Shown: positions 1-5,582, counted from the first letter of the stretch. The stretch: DNA of 6,941 bases from Gammaproteobacteria bacterium (GCA_026982215.1 JALSHN010000007.1:1-6941); one strand, 5' to 3'. Numbers and translations: made by a program. The notes: generated by a model from the letters alone, not told the origin.

Positions 1-26
1 ACCAAACATATCAACAATTTATTCAT
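1..26 (-). CDS. 5' end of a leftward gene, probably exported or membrane protein (partial)
   Basis: Only the first eight codons and part of a ninth are visible before the left edge; they read MNKLLICL and then probably V. A strong Shine-Dalgarno (AGGGAGGGG on the minus strand, plus positions 30-38) sits with a five-base gap between GGAGG and the ATG at 24-26. A lysine followed by a hydrophobic run that includes a cysteine is what the start of a signal peptide or a first membrane helix looks like. The gene would be divergent from the one at 211. Function cannot be told from so few residues. The call rests on the ribosome binding site and the N-terminal pattern, so it remains tentative. Confidence 0.5.
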
Positions 27-210
27 AATCCCCTCCCTATCATGCAAAACCAACTGTTTTGGTTAAGAATTTATGGCGCATCCTAATTACACCGACACCG
101 AATCCTTGCACACCGCACAAGCAGGGTCAAGGACTAACGGTGCCTTCCCTTTGTGCAATAATAGTCCAATCAAACACTAAGGCGTCTCACTTAATGGATC
201 AAAATTTTTT
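27..210. other. AT-richer divergent intergenic region
   Basis: This stretch lies between the putative leftward start at 26 and the rightward gene at 211. It holds a weak hairpin, AACCAA (48-53) pairing with TTGGTT (59-64) around a five-base loop, with no T-run on either side that would make it a terminator. A possible extended -10 element lies at 154-162. A 35-codon frame at 73-180 has no ribosome binding site and no recognisable protein character. No RNA gene or mobile element is visible. Its composition is clearly AT-richer than the coding DNA to the right. Confidence 0.5.
154..162 (+). promoter_or_regulatory. possible extended -10 promoter element
   Basis: The bases TGCAATAAT match the extended -10 pattern TGnTATAAT except for the first base of the hexamer. 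The implied transcript would begin near 168-170, giving a leader of about 40 bases before the gene at 211. No convincing -35 hexamer lies 16-18 bases upstream; extended -10 promoters can do without one. This is a pattern match only. Confidence 0.25.
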
Positions 211-405
211 ATGAAAGAAACATTCCTTTATCTTATAGCTGCGCTGGGTTTTTTGTTTCTGCTGGGCTACTCCATCCACATGCTGGTCAACGGTTTGGTC
301 TCAGAGCGCACCGAATGGACCCTGATCTTCATTGCCGAGGCAGGCGGTGTGATCGCCCTCGCCATCATGGCACGCAACATCATCCGGGCCCGTCGGTTAC
401 GCTGA
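211..405 (+). CDS. small two-helix inner-membrane protein, 64 aa, unknown function
   Basis: The family is not recognised. The protein is almost entirely two hydrophobic helices, roughly residues 5-27 and 38-56. They are joined by a short polar turn (SERTEW) and followed by a basic tail (RNIIRARRLR). By the positive-inside rule the basic C-terminus should face the cytoplasm, giving a helical hairpin. There is no cysteine, heme motif or catalytic signature. The start at 211 has no good Shine-Dalgarno, only GGAT about 11 bases upstream. A six-codon reading frame (194-214) ends in an ATGA overlap with this start, so coupled initiation is possible. The gene converges on the minus-strand operon that ends at 420, leaving 14 bases between stop codons and no obvious terminator there. 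The hydrophobic pattern and in-frame design make it a likely real gene. Confidence 0.6.
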   Translation: MKETFLYLIAALGFLFLLGYSIHMLVNGLVSERTEWTLIFIAEAGGVIALAIMARNIIRARRLR

Positions 406-419
406 TCGCCCCCACCCCA

Positions 420-869
420 TCAAGCGTACACCCGCAAGGCACTGCGGACCTCTTTATAGGAGTCGTCCTCGAACTGTCCCTTGTGGAACACGTACTGGCG
501 CTTCACCCCCATACCATCCACACCGCTGACGCCGAACGATTTACCAGCATAGTCACTGTAGAACTTGACCTCTTTGACCAGATCGATCTTCTCCCCGTTT
601 TTGAGCCCCACCACCACGTGGTTTTTGCTCACCCGTAATTCCACCGGAGACTTAGAAGATAATTGCAGTCTTGCCGACACCCGATTGGCACCCACCAAGA
701 AGAAGAAGGTGGCGAGAAACTCGAGCAAATAACCCCACACTTCTTTTCCGGAATACCACAATTTGATGCCGATCAGCGCCAGGGCAAAAACGGTGGGTAC
801 ATACAGCAACAGATCCCACACCACGCCTTTTTTGTCAGGCTTGAGAGGATAGACATGCTCTTTCGCCAT
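420..869 (-). CDS. two-helix membrane protein with C-terminal beta-rich domain, 149 aa
   Basis: No family is recognised with confidence. Residues about 1-15 are polar and basic. Two hydrophobic helices follow at about 16-37 and 43-62. The remaining ~85 residues are soluble and rich in alternating strand-like segments (ELRVSKNHVVVGLKNGEKIDLV, shown here only to its pattern of V/L alternation), ending in a short probable helix (SYKEVRSALRVYA). Two helices plus a small beta domain recalls bacterial PH-like membrane proteins, but that is only a topology resemblance. The ATG at 867-869 lies five bases after the stop of the thioredoxin-like gene, with a weak GGGGGTG upstream. Longer in-frame starts would run far into that gene. 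It is the last gene of the cytochrome operon, so a role in assembling or stabilising that membrane module is possible but unproven. Confidence 0.6.
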   Translation of the reverse strand: MAKEHVYPLKPDKKGVVWDLLLYVPTVFALALIGIKLWYSGKEVWGYLLEFLATFFFLVGANRVSARLQLSSKSPVELRVSKNHVVVGLKNGEKIDLVKEVKFYSDYAGKSFGVSGVDGMGVKRQYVFHKGQFEDDSYKEVRSALRVYA

Positions 870-874
870 GCCAC

Positions 875-1366
875 TCACACCCCCGTGCCAGTCACTCTCT
901 GCAAGACCAGATCCAACTCGGTATAGAGCACCCTGCCGGGCTGCTTGTAACGGACCACCCCTTGCTCGTCGATCACGAAGGTCCAAGGGTCACCAATCAC
1001 CCGGAAGGCCTTGAAGGCCTCGGGATTCTGGTATTGATCCATGTGGAGGAAGATCACCTCGCCATCGTATTTGTCCAACAGGGCCTTGAGCATCTGCAAT
1101 TGTTTGTCACAGACGGTGCAGTGGCCCGGAGTGGCGAATTCAAGCACGATGGGCTTGTTGAGCTTCAAGGCCTCATCCAGCGAAAGCTGGTACATGCGCT
1201 CGTCGGGGTAGCGGTAACTGGTGATGAGGGAGAAATCACCTCCTACATCCGCCAGGGTCTTGGTCTGAATACTGGGCGCCCTTTCCCCCACATTGACACT
1301 GGCATTCTTGGACAGGCAAGCCGACAAAGCCAACAACAACAACGGCGCAATGATCCAGTTTCTCAT
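875..1366 (-). CDS. thioredoxin-like periplasmic lipoprotein with CxxC, 163 aa
   Basis: A lipoprotein signal peptide (MRNWIIAPLLLLALSAC) has a lipobox LSAC with the lipidated cysteine at residue 17, so the mature protein should be tethered facing the periplasm. The fold is thioredoxin-like: a strand IVLEFATPG leads to the redox motif C83-T-V-C86, the next strand is VIFLHMD, and GDPWTFVID supplies the probable cis-proline (P127). After it comes the usual VIDEQGVVRY hairpin. Proteins of this TlpA/SoxW/Sco-adjacent group reduce disulfides in c-type cytochrome maturation or in copper insertion. Sitting directly behind two cytochrome/oxidase-like genes, such a role is the natural inference. The start at 1366 overlaps the previous stop as ATGA and has a strong GGAGG eight bases upstream; a longer frame runs back inside the preceding gene but is not needed. 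The exact subfamily is not determined. Confidence 0.85.
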   Translation of the reverse strand: MRNWIIAPLLLLALSACLSKNASVNVGERAPSIQTKTLADVGGDFSLITSYRYPDERMYQLSLDEALKLNKPIVLEFATPGHCTVCDKQLQMLKALLDKYDGEVIFLHMDQYQNPEAFKAFRVIGDPWTFVIDEQGVVRYKQPGRVLYTELDLVLQRVTGTGV

Positions 1367-1887
1367 CGCAATGACCTCCACCCTTGACAGGTCTTGAAGA
1401 TGTTGTAACCCCAGATGATGTTGGCGATCAGCACCAGGGTCCCGAAGATCCCCACCCCGGCGAGCCACGGCCGCACCAGAGGCTCGATCTGATCCGGAGT
1501 CATGGTGAGGCTGGCCTGCCCACCGATGATTCCCGCGGTGGTGAAGAGCACCACCATCCCCACCAAACCGACGTTGTGCATCCAAAAATGCACCTTCACC
1601 AGCGGCATACTGTAGATACCCTTTCTGACCAGACGGGGAATGAGGTAATACACCGCCCCAAAAATGGCCATCTCCACCCACCCCAAGAGGTTGATGTGAG
1701 TATGGGCCCGCACGATGAGATCACCGTGCAAACGATGATCGACAAAATGACGGAACCCAGGGATCCCACCCATCAAGGCCCCCCAGGAAAAACCTATGAT
1801 TGCATAAATGATGCAGGCATAGATGAAACGCAAAGTGTAATCGGTGTACTCCTCCGCTTCCCACGGAGCCGTTTTTTGATCACTCAT
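1363..1887 (-). CDS. four-helix heme-copper oxidase subunit I-like protein (CcoN/NorB-like, truncated), 174 aa
   Basis: The segment RAHTHINLLGW, followed by a hydrophobic helix and YYLIPRL, matches the helix II region of the cbb3 oxidase/nitric oxide reductase catalytic subunit family, where a histidine binds the low-spin heme. Four membrane helices are visible (about residues 18-41, 58-85, 98-121, 140-164). This corresponds to the first of three four-helix arcs of a full ~12-helix subunit. The copper ligands of helices VI-VII and the paired heme histidines of helix X are therefore absent, so it cannot be a complete oxygen or NO reductase. Histidines at 62, 64, 100 and 104 lie in or near helices II and III. 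The frame is intact with its own start and stop, so this looks like a small stand-alone family member and not a broken gene. It overlaps the upstream cytochrome gene by 8 bases and the downstream gene by 4, indicating coupling. Confidence 0.8.
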   Translation of the reverse strand: MSDQKTAPWEAEEYTDYTLRFIYACIIYAIIGFSWGALMGGIPGFRHFVDHRLHGDLIVRAHTHINLLGWVEMAIFGAVYYLIPRLVRKGIYSMPLVKVHFWMHNVGLVGMVVLFTTAGIIGGQASLTMTPDQIEPLVRPWLAGVGIFGTLVLIANIIWGYNIFKTCQGWRSLR

Positions 1888-2446
1888 CTTCGGCTGTTCT
1901 CACGTCTTTGTATTCTTTTCTCCAACTTTCCGGAGCCCACATCTCCACCATCCGATCGATGAAGCCGGAATCGTCCCGCGGGGGCAACGGCGCCGAAGCA
2001 GAGCCTCGCTCTGACTTCAGCTCGGACAGAAACGTCGCCAGCGCCATCCGCTCTTCCTTGGGGAGTTGCGCCACATAGGCTGCCTCCTTAGGAGGATAAC
2101 CATGATCCAAAGTCTTGGCGCCGTACATCCTCTCCGGTTCGGTGAGAAAATCGAACAACCATTCACGATCACGGCGGGAGCCGATGCCGTCCAGATTCAA
2201 GCCCATGTTGGTGCCGTTACGCATCGCCCGATGGCAGGCAGTACAACGGCGTTCGCGGAAGAGCTTGGAACCCAGTTTCCCCTCTTCACTGAGATCGTAG
2301 GAGGTCTTGGACTGGAACATGGGCGTATCGGACGTGAGCCGCACCACTTCCAGCACGGCATAGGCCAATACGGCCAGGGCAAGGAAGGCGGCGAAGATAC
2401 CGAAAAGGACCTTTTCGCCTTGCTTGAGGGGTTGTTTACTCGCCAT
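1880..2446 (-). CDS. membrane-anchored single-heme cytochrome c, NorC-like, 188 aa
   Basis: An uncleaved N-terminal helix (about residues 12-35) anchors a periplasmic c-type heme domain, the layout of NorC-type cytochromes. The heme motif is C68-T-A-C71-H72. The domain closes with LPKEERMALATFLSEL, the typical last helix of class I cytochromes c. A charged, proline-containing tail of about 45 residues follows (from residue 145). The expected MP motif for the sixth ligand is not seen where it would fall; YPP is there, with H115 just before it. The chosen ATG at 2444-2446 has GGAGG about 12 bases upstream; an alternative start at 2482 would add 12 residues. It leads a four-gene operon and overlaps the next gene by 8 bases, so it probably donates electrons to, or pairs with, the oxidase-like membrane protein. 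Confidence 0.85.
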   Translation of the reverse strand: MASKQPLKQGEKVLFGIFAAFLALAVLAYAVLEVVRLTSDTPMFQSKTSYDLSEEGKLGSKLFRERRCTACHRAMRNGTNMGLNLDGIGSRRDREWLFDFLTEPERMYGAKTLDHGYPPKEAAYVAQLPKEERMALATFLSELKSERGSASAPLPPRDDSGFIDRMVEMWAPESWRKEYKDVRTAEDE

Positions 2447-2482
2447 GAGGGAAATTATCCTCCGATTCTCGAGAGGGCACAA

Positions 2483-2511
2483 ATCTTAGAGGGATTCCGA
2501 CAACAAAAAGT
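2483..2511 (-). promoter_or_regulatory. weak candidate promoter for the four-gene redox operon
   Basis: On the minus strand TAAGAT (plus 2483-2488) could be a -10 element with ACTTTT (plus 2506-2511) 17 bases upstream. Both hexamers match the sigma70 consensus poorly. A start near 2476 would give a leader of about 30 bases. It is offered because a terminator lies just upstream, so this operon probably has its own promoter in this 80-base gap. Confidence 0.25.
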
Positions 2512-2528
2512 TCGCCCTGCTGGAAATG

Positions 2529-2550
2529 AAAACGGGGCCGACAGGCCCCG
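2529..2550 (-). terminator. intrinsic terminator after the diheme cytochrome gene
   Basis: A perfect seven-base stem, CGGGGCC with GGCCCCG around a four-base loop (plus 2533-2550), is followed on the minus strand by TTTT (plus 2529-2532). It lies 24 bases beyond the stop of the diheme cytochrome gene and about 80 bases before the next cytochrome start. It therefore splits the cytochrome region into two transcription units, or lets only part of the transcription through. Confidence 0.85.
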
Positions 2551-2574
2551 CTTCCATTCAAAAACAAATGATTT

Positions 2575-3330
2575 TTACGGAATTTCATGCTTGGGTACGA
2601 AACTGTTACCCATGGTGGTGAGCGGCGCGGTGGTCAGATAAGCCGCCACGTTATGAATGTCGTCATCGCTCATGTTGCGAGCGACTGCCTGCATCTGCCC
2701 CATGGGATCGTTGGCACGGCTGCCGTCACGCCACTTCTTGAGTTGATTGACCAGATAGACGTATTTCTGACCCGTGAGCTGCGGATAGATGGGGTAGGCG
2801 CCGCGACCGTTGTACTGGTGGCAGGCATAACAGGAAGTGATGCCACGCTCAGGTGCCCCATAAATGACGAGCGCCTTACCCAGATAACGCTTGCCCACCG
2901 GCTGCCCCAATTCCGCCACCGCCTTGAGATCCGACCCTGTGGGCGGTTGATCCCACTGATAGACGAAGGCCGCCACGTCGATGATGTCCTGTTCGCTCAG
3001 GCCCTTGGCGTTGGCGTTCATCACGAACATGGTGGTGTCCATGCGCTTGTCGGCGGCGTAATCGTGGAGCTGCTTGCGGATGTAGGTAAAGCTCTGACCA
3101 GCGAGACGCGGCGTCCCCATGGCGTCGTCACCCAGCCCTTCCTGGCCATGACAGGAGGCACAGGCGGGCACATCACCCTTGCCGTTGAAATAGATGTTCT
3201 TGCCGTTCTCGATGTTGGCCTTTTCCAGCGTCTCTTCCGGATTGAGGGCAGCGCCTGCCGTCAGCGGCAGCATGACCGCCGCGGCGGCCAGAGCAAAAGT
3301 GCGCAACCCCTTGATGGTTGTCTCACGCAT
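2575..3330 (-). CDS. periplasmic diheme cytochrome c, c4-like, 251 aa
   Basis: A cleavable signal peptide is clear: basic start, alanine-rich core, likely cleavage after TAGA around residue 27. Two class I cytochrome domains follow. The first has C57-A-S-C60-H61 in the usual CASCHGQEG context and a probable axial methionine at M104 (MNANAKGLSEQDI). The second has C167-Y-A-C170-H171 and probable M213 before the closing DDDIHNVAAYL helix. Two such domains in ~225 mature residues fit cytochrome c4-type electron carriers, which in Gammaproteobacteria shuttle electrons to terminal oxidases. The ATG at 3328-3330 has GGAGG ten bases upstream. A perfect ten-base palindrome GGTTCGAACC lies between the two. 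The gene follows a 31-codon membrane peptide and ends at a strong terminator, so it probably forms a two-gene transcript. Confidence 0.9.
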   Translation of the reverse strand: MRETTIKGLRTFALAAAAVMLPLTAGAALNPEETLEKANIENGKNIYFNGKGDVPACASCHGQEGLGDDAMGTPRLAGQSFTYIRKQLHDYAADKRMDTTMFVMNANAKGLSEQDIIDVAAFVYQWDQPPTGSDLKAVAELGQPVGKRYLGKALVIYGAPERGITSCYACHQYNGRGAYPIYPQLTGQKYVYLVNQLKKWRDGSRANDPMGQMQAVARNMSDDDIHNVAAYLTTAPLTTMGNSFVPKHEIP

Positions 3331-3396
3331 TGGTTCGAACCCTCCCTAAAAACTTGATGTATCTCAGGAGGCGGCGGGCAACTGTTTGATTTTTAT

Positions 3397-3426
3397 GCCA
3401 ATCACCACCCCTAAAATCGAATTGGC
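3397..3426 (-). repeat. inverted repeat right after the small-peptide stop codon
   Basis: GCCAAT (3397-3402) and ATTGGC (3421-3426) form a six-base stem with an 18-base loop, starting directly after the TGA of the small peptide gene. There is no T-run, so it is not a standard terminator. It could be a weak mRNA-stabilising or processing hairpin between the small peptide gene and the diheme cytochrome gene. Confidence 0.3.
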
Positions 3427-3522
3427 TCAGGCGTTCTTGTTGTACATCACGATGGCCAGGCCGAAGAACAGCACGAACACGACCAAATAGGTCAACCAAA
3501 CATCACCCGTGGTTACGAACAT
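3427..3522 (-). CDS. 31-aa single-helix membrane peptide
   Basis: The frame encodes a peptide with a short polar N-terminus (MFVTTGDVW), one hydrophobic helix of about 20 residues (LTYLVVFVLFFGLAIVMY) and a polar end NKNA. Evidence that it is translated is good for its size: GGAGG lies eight bases before the ATG, and a well-spaced sigma70-type promoter lies about 50 bases further upstream. It is the first gene ahead of the diheme cytochrome. Small one-helix peptides often accompany respiratory complexes (CydX with bd oxidase, CcoQ with cbb3 oxidase), but this sequence does not match those motifs by eye. A role as a small subunit or assembly factor of the neighbouring redox proteins is an inference from position. 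Confidence 0.7.
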   Translation of the reverse strand: MFVTTGDVWLTYLVVFVLFFGLAIVMYNKNA

Positions 3523-3571
3523 TGACTCCCCCTCCTAACGTAACATTGATCGATAATCCGAAGCCTCGGCA

Positions 3572-3600
3572 TGTATAGCACGACCCCCACTCCCTTTCAA
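3572..3600 (-). promoter_or_regulatory. sigma70-type promoter for the small peptide and diheme cytochrome
   Basis: On the minus strand TTGAAA (plus 3595-3600, five of six consensus bases) is separated by exactly 17 bases from TATACA (plus 3572-3577, four of six). Transcription would start near 3565, giving a leader of about 43 bases that ends in the strong ribosome binding site of the 31-codon gene. Confidence 0.6.
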
Positions 3601-3613
3601 CCAAAGCGCGTCC

Positions 3614-3627
3614 ATCAACCCCTTGAT
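3614..3627. promoter_or_regulatory. possible operator: ATCAA-N4-TTGAT inverted repeat
   Basis: ATCAA (3614-3618) and TTGAT (3623-3627) form a five-base inverted repeat around CCCC. Its centre lies about 55 bases upstream of the inferred minus-strand start, a position where activators can bind. The half-sites are those of an FNR/CRP-family box in the opposite arrangement (FNR is TTGAT-N4-ATCAA), so FNR itself is not supported. It also lies upstream of the rightward gene at 3732. Confidence 0.3.
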
Positions 3628-3731
3628 TTGTATTTCTTATCTTTTTTCTAAGGCATATTCGCCGCAGGCGGAGGGCAATAAAATGCTAAGATCCCCCGGC
3701 CTCGGCTCATACCAAGACGACAGCGCGACCC

Positions 3732-5246
3732 ATGATCAATACAGCGAAGATCCGACACGCCTTGATACGCCTGCAATGGCTGTGGTTTCTGCTCGGCTGG
3801 ATAGCGGCGTTGTTCTTCCTGCCTTTGTTCCATGCCGGCGAGACACCACTGGACGAGGGTGCGGCGCGGGGACTGTTGCTCAATTGGTCCATCTATCACC
3901 AAGTGGCGAGCCCCATCGTGCTGCTGGGCATCCCCGACGCCCGGGCACTCTTTTTCATCCCGGTGACCCTTTATTGGCCTGGCAGCCTCGTCGCACCCCG
4001 GGTGTTGTGGGCCATCTTCGCCTTCTTCGCCGCCTGGGCCATCCATGCCTGGGCCCGTGAACGCCTGGGCAAGGAGCAGGCCTTGCTGGGGACCGGTCTG
4101 CTATTGCTGGCCCCGCTGACCATCACCCAGATCGACACCCTCGGCGGAGGGCTCTTTTTGTTGTTCTGTTTCATCATGGGCTACTGGATGGAACGGCGTT
4201 ATCAACGGGTGGGACGGCCACTGGGAGGGTGGTTCTACACCCGTTTCCTGTGGACGGCGATCACCGTGAGCATCCACCCCGCGGGGCTTGCCTACCCACT
4301 GGCGCTGTTGTGGCACTGGTGGCGCGATCCCGACAAGAGCGAGCGCCTCAAGAAACAGAATCTCCTCGGTATCGTGATCGCCCTCGCCCTGCTGGGGTTG
4401 CTCCAGGCCGGCTGGGGAGCGGTGCCCTGGGGTGCCGATCCCCGGGAGGCGTTGGGGTTGATTTTCCACAGTACTGAACTCGACCCCTTCCCCGCGCCGT
4501 GGGAGGCCTGGGTGATCGCCTTGGCGGTGTTGGGGTTGGCGGCGGCCAACGGCAGGCGATTGTTGAACGATCTCTTCTCCACCACCCTCACCTTCGCCCT
4601 GATCCTGGGATTGATGGCCGCCAACGTGGACTGGGCCTTTCTGATGTTCGTCTTCCTGTTGTTGTGGGGGATGGACGCCCTGCTACGGCTGAACGAACTG
4701 ATCCCCGGTGAGGGCCTGGCGGCCAAGCGGGGCATCGTGCTGGGGATGGTGGTGATCCTGGCAGTGGTCTTCATGCGGGACGATCGCGCCTATGCCCAGA
4801 TGATCCGTGCCGACGTGCACAGTGCGCACGCCATCTTGTTGCGTGAGGTGGCGGTGGAGGTGGAGCAATTGGGCAAATTCGCCCGTATCCTCAGCCAATG
4901 GCCGGGGCAGACGATGATCGTCTGCAAGTGTGATGTGCTGGCCTTGCCGCCACCCAGCGAGAATCCCGAACAGCTCCTTTCTTGGCTGGAGGCCGCCCGA
5001 GCCACTCACTTGGTCTTCAATCCGCAACAACCCGAAAATGCCGCCCTCAACCGGGACGTGGCCAACCTTGCCGACACCTTGCGCACCCTGTTCATCAACG
5101 AGGCCGGGGTGGTGGTCGGGGTACTGAAGAATCTGGAAGAGGCCGCCAGAAAGGCCGAGGAGGCACGGCGGGAGGAGGCGTTGCCGGAAGAAACGCTCAA
5201 CGGCGAGTCGAGGGAGGCACCCCCCTCAGCCGAGCCGGCTCCATAA
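3732..5246 (+). CDS. polytopic membrane protein, GT-C glycosyltransferase-like, 504 aa
   Basis: About ten hydrophobic helices fill residues 14-350 (for example 14-32, 90-108, 117-150, 172-196, 210-228, 257-273, 283-318 and 334-348). An acidic pair D41-E42 with R46 lies in the first loop, outside the membrane. That matches the ArnT/PMT-like GT-C layout, in which an early periplasmic acidic residue takes part in transfer of sugars from a polyprenyl phosphate donor. A soluble domain of ~115 residues follows (about 350-465), containing C398-K-C400. The last 36 residues are a highly charged alanine/glutamate-rich tail ending in a proline-rich run. The start has no clear Shine-Dalgarno, and an in-frame stop at 3687 rules out a longer protein. 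Its 3' end overlaps the convergent kinase gene by 21 bases. GT-C assignment is by topology and the acidic motif only; the substrate is unknown. Confidence 0.6.
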   Translation: MINTAKIRHALIRLQWLWFLLGWIAALFFLPLFHAGETPLDEGAARGLLLNWSIYHQVASPIVLLGIPDARALFFIPVTLYWPGSLVAPRVLWAIFAFFAAWAIHAWARERLGKEQALLGTGLLLLAPLTITQIDTLGGGLFLLFCFIMGYWMERRYQRVGRPLGGWFYTRFLWTAITVSIHPAGLAYPLALLWHWWRDPDKSERLKKQNLLGIVIALALLGLLQAGWGAVPWGADPREALGLIFHSTELDPFPAPWEAWVIALAVLGLAAANGRRLLNDLFSTTLTFALILGLMAANVDWAFLMFVFLLLWGMDALLRLNELIPGEGLAAKRGIVLGMVVILAVVFMRDDRAYAQMIRADVHSAHAILLREVAVEVEQLGKFARILSQWPGQTMIVCKCDVLALPPPSENPEQLLSWLEAARATHLVFNPQQPENAALNRDVANLADTLRTLFINEAGVVVGVLKNLEEAARKAEEARREEALPEETLNGESREAPPSAEPAP

Positions 5247-5582
5247 CGCCAGCGCGGCCACCCACAAAGCCGCCAGTGACAACACCCAGACCGCACCGGC
5301 GGCGCAATCCTTGGCCAGGCCGATACTGGGATGTTGTTCGGGATGCAACCGATCGGCCAGGTGTTCCAAAGCGGTGTTGAACAGCTCGGCCGCCAGCACC
5401 AGGGCCACCATCACGCCGACGAGGGCCCACCACACCGGCTCGGGCTGCAACAGCAGTAGGTAGACAAGGGCGAGGATCGCGAAGCGCCCTTGGGTGCGGA
5501 AACTGCGTTCATGGCGCCAGGCGGCACGCAAACCAGCCAGGGCGTATCCCAGGCGCTGGGGAAAGGGGCGGTTCTTGTTCAT
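5226..5582 (-). CDS. dgkA: DgkA-type diacylglycerol/undecaprenol kinase, 118 aa
   Basis: The small integral membrane kinase DgkA uses ATP to phosphorylate diacylglycerol (or undecaprenol in related enzymes), recycling lipid made during membrane glycan synthesis. The N-terminal GLRAAWRHERSFR is the family's amphipathic start. The catalytic block has E66, N69, E73 and D77 within AELFNTALEHLADR, followed by K91-D92-AAGAV, all in the order seen in the Escherichia coli enzyme. Three hydrophobic helices are present (about 32-50, 50-70, 95-115), and the length is near the usual ~120 residues. The ATG at 5580-5582 has GGAGG six bases upstream and overlaps the stop of the upstream PAP2/LssY gene by four bases, so the two are co-translated. 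The symbol is assigned by family; substrate preference cannot be read from the sequence. Confidence 0.9.
   Translation of the reverse strand: MNKNRPFPQRLGYALAGLRAAWRHERSFRTQGRFAILALVYLLLLQPEPVWWALVGVMVALVLAAELFNTALEHLADRLHPEQHPSIGLAKDCAAGAVWVLSLAALWVAALALWSRLG

Noticed and set aside
48..64. Terminator formed by AACCAA/TTGGTT
   Set aside because: The stem is only six mostly weak pairs and no T-run follows on either strand.
73..180. 35-codon open frame in the left intergenic region
   Set aside because: It has no Shine-Dalgarno, no signal or membrane helix and no recognisable composition; the length is within chance expectation.
1363..1887. Pseudogene remnant of a full heme-copper oxidase subunit
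   Set aside because: The frame is intact with tight overlaps on both sides, and the flanking DNA in any frame does not continue the oxidase sequence, so a stand-alone short family member fits better.
3332..3341. GGTTCGAACC resembles the T-arm of a tRNA
   Set aside because: No acceptor, D or anticodon arms can be drawn around it, and it lies between a ribosome binding site and a clear cytochrome start.
3614..3627. FNR box
   Set aside because: The half-sites are in reverse order (ATCAA-N4-TTGAT in place of TTGAT-N4-ATCAA), so an FNR assignment is not supported; kept only as a generic inverted repeat.
3660..3670. CGCC-GCA-GGCG hairpin ahead of the glycosyltransferase-like gene
   Set aside because: A four-base stem with a three-base loop is too small to be called a regulatory element without further support.
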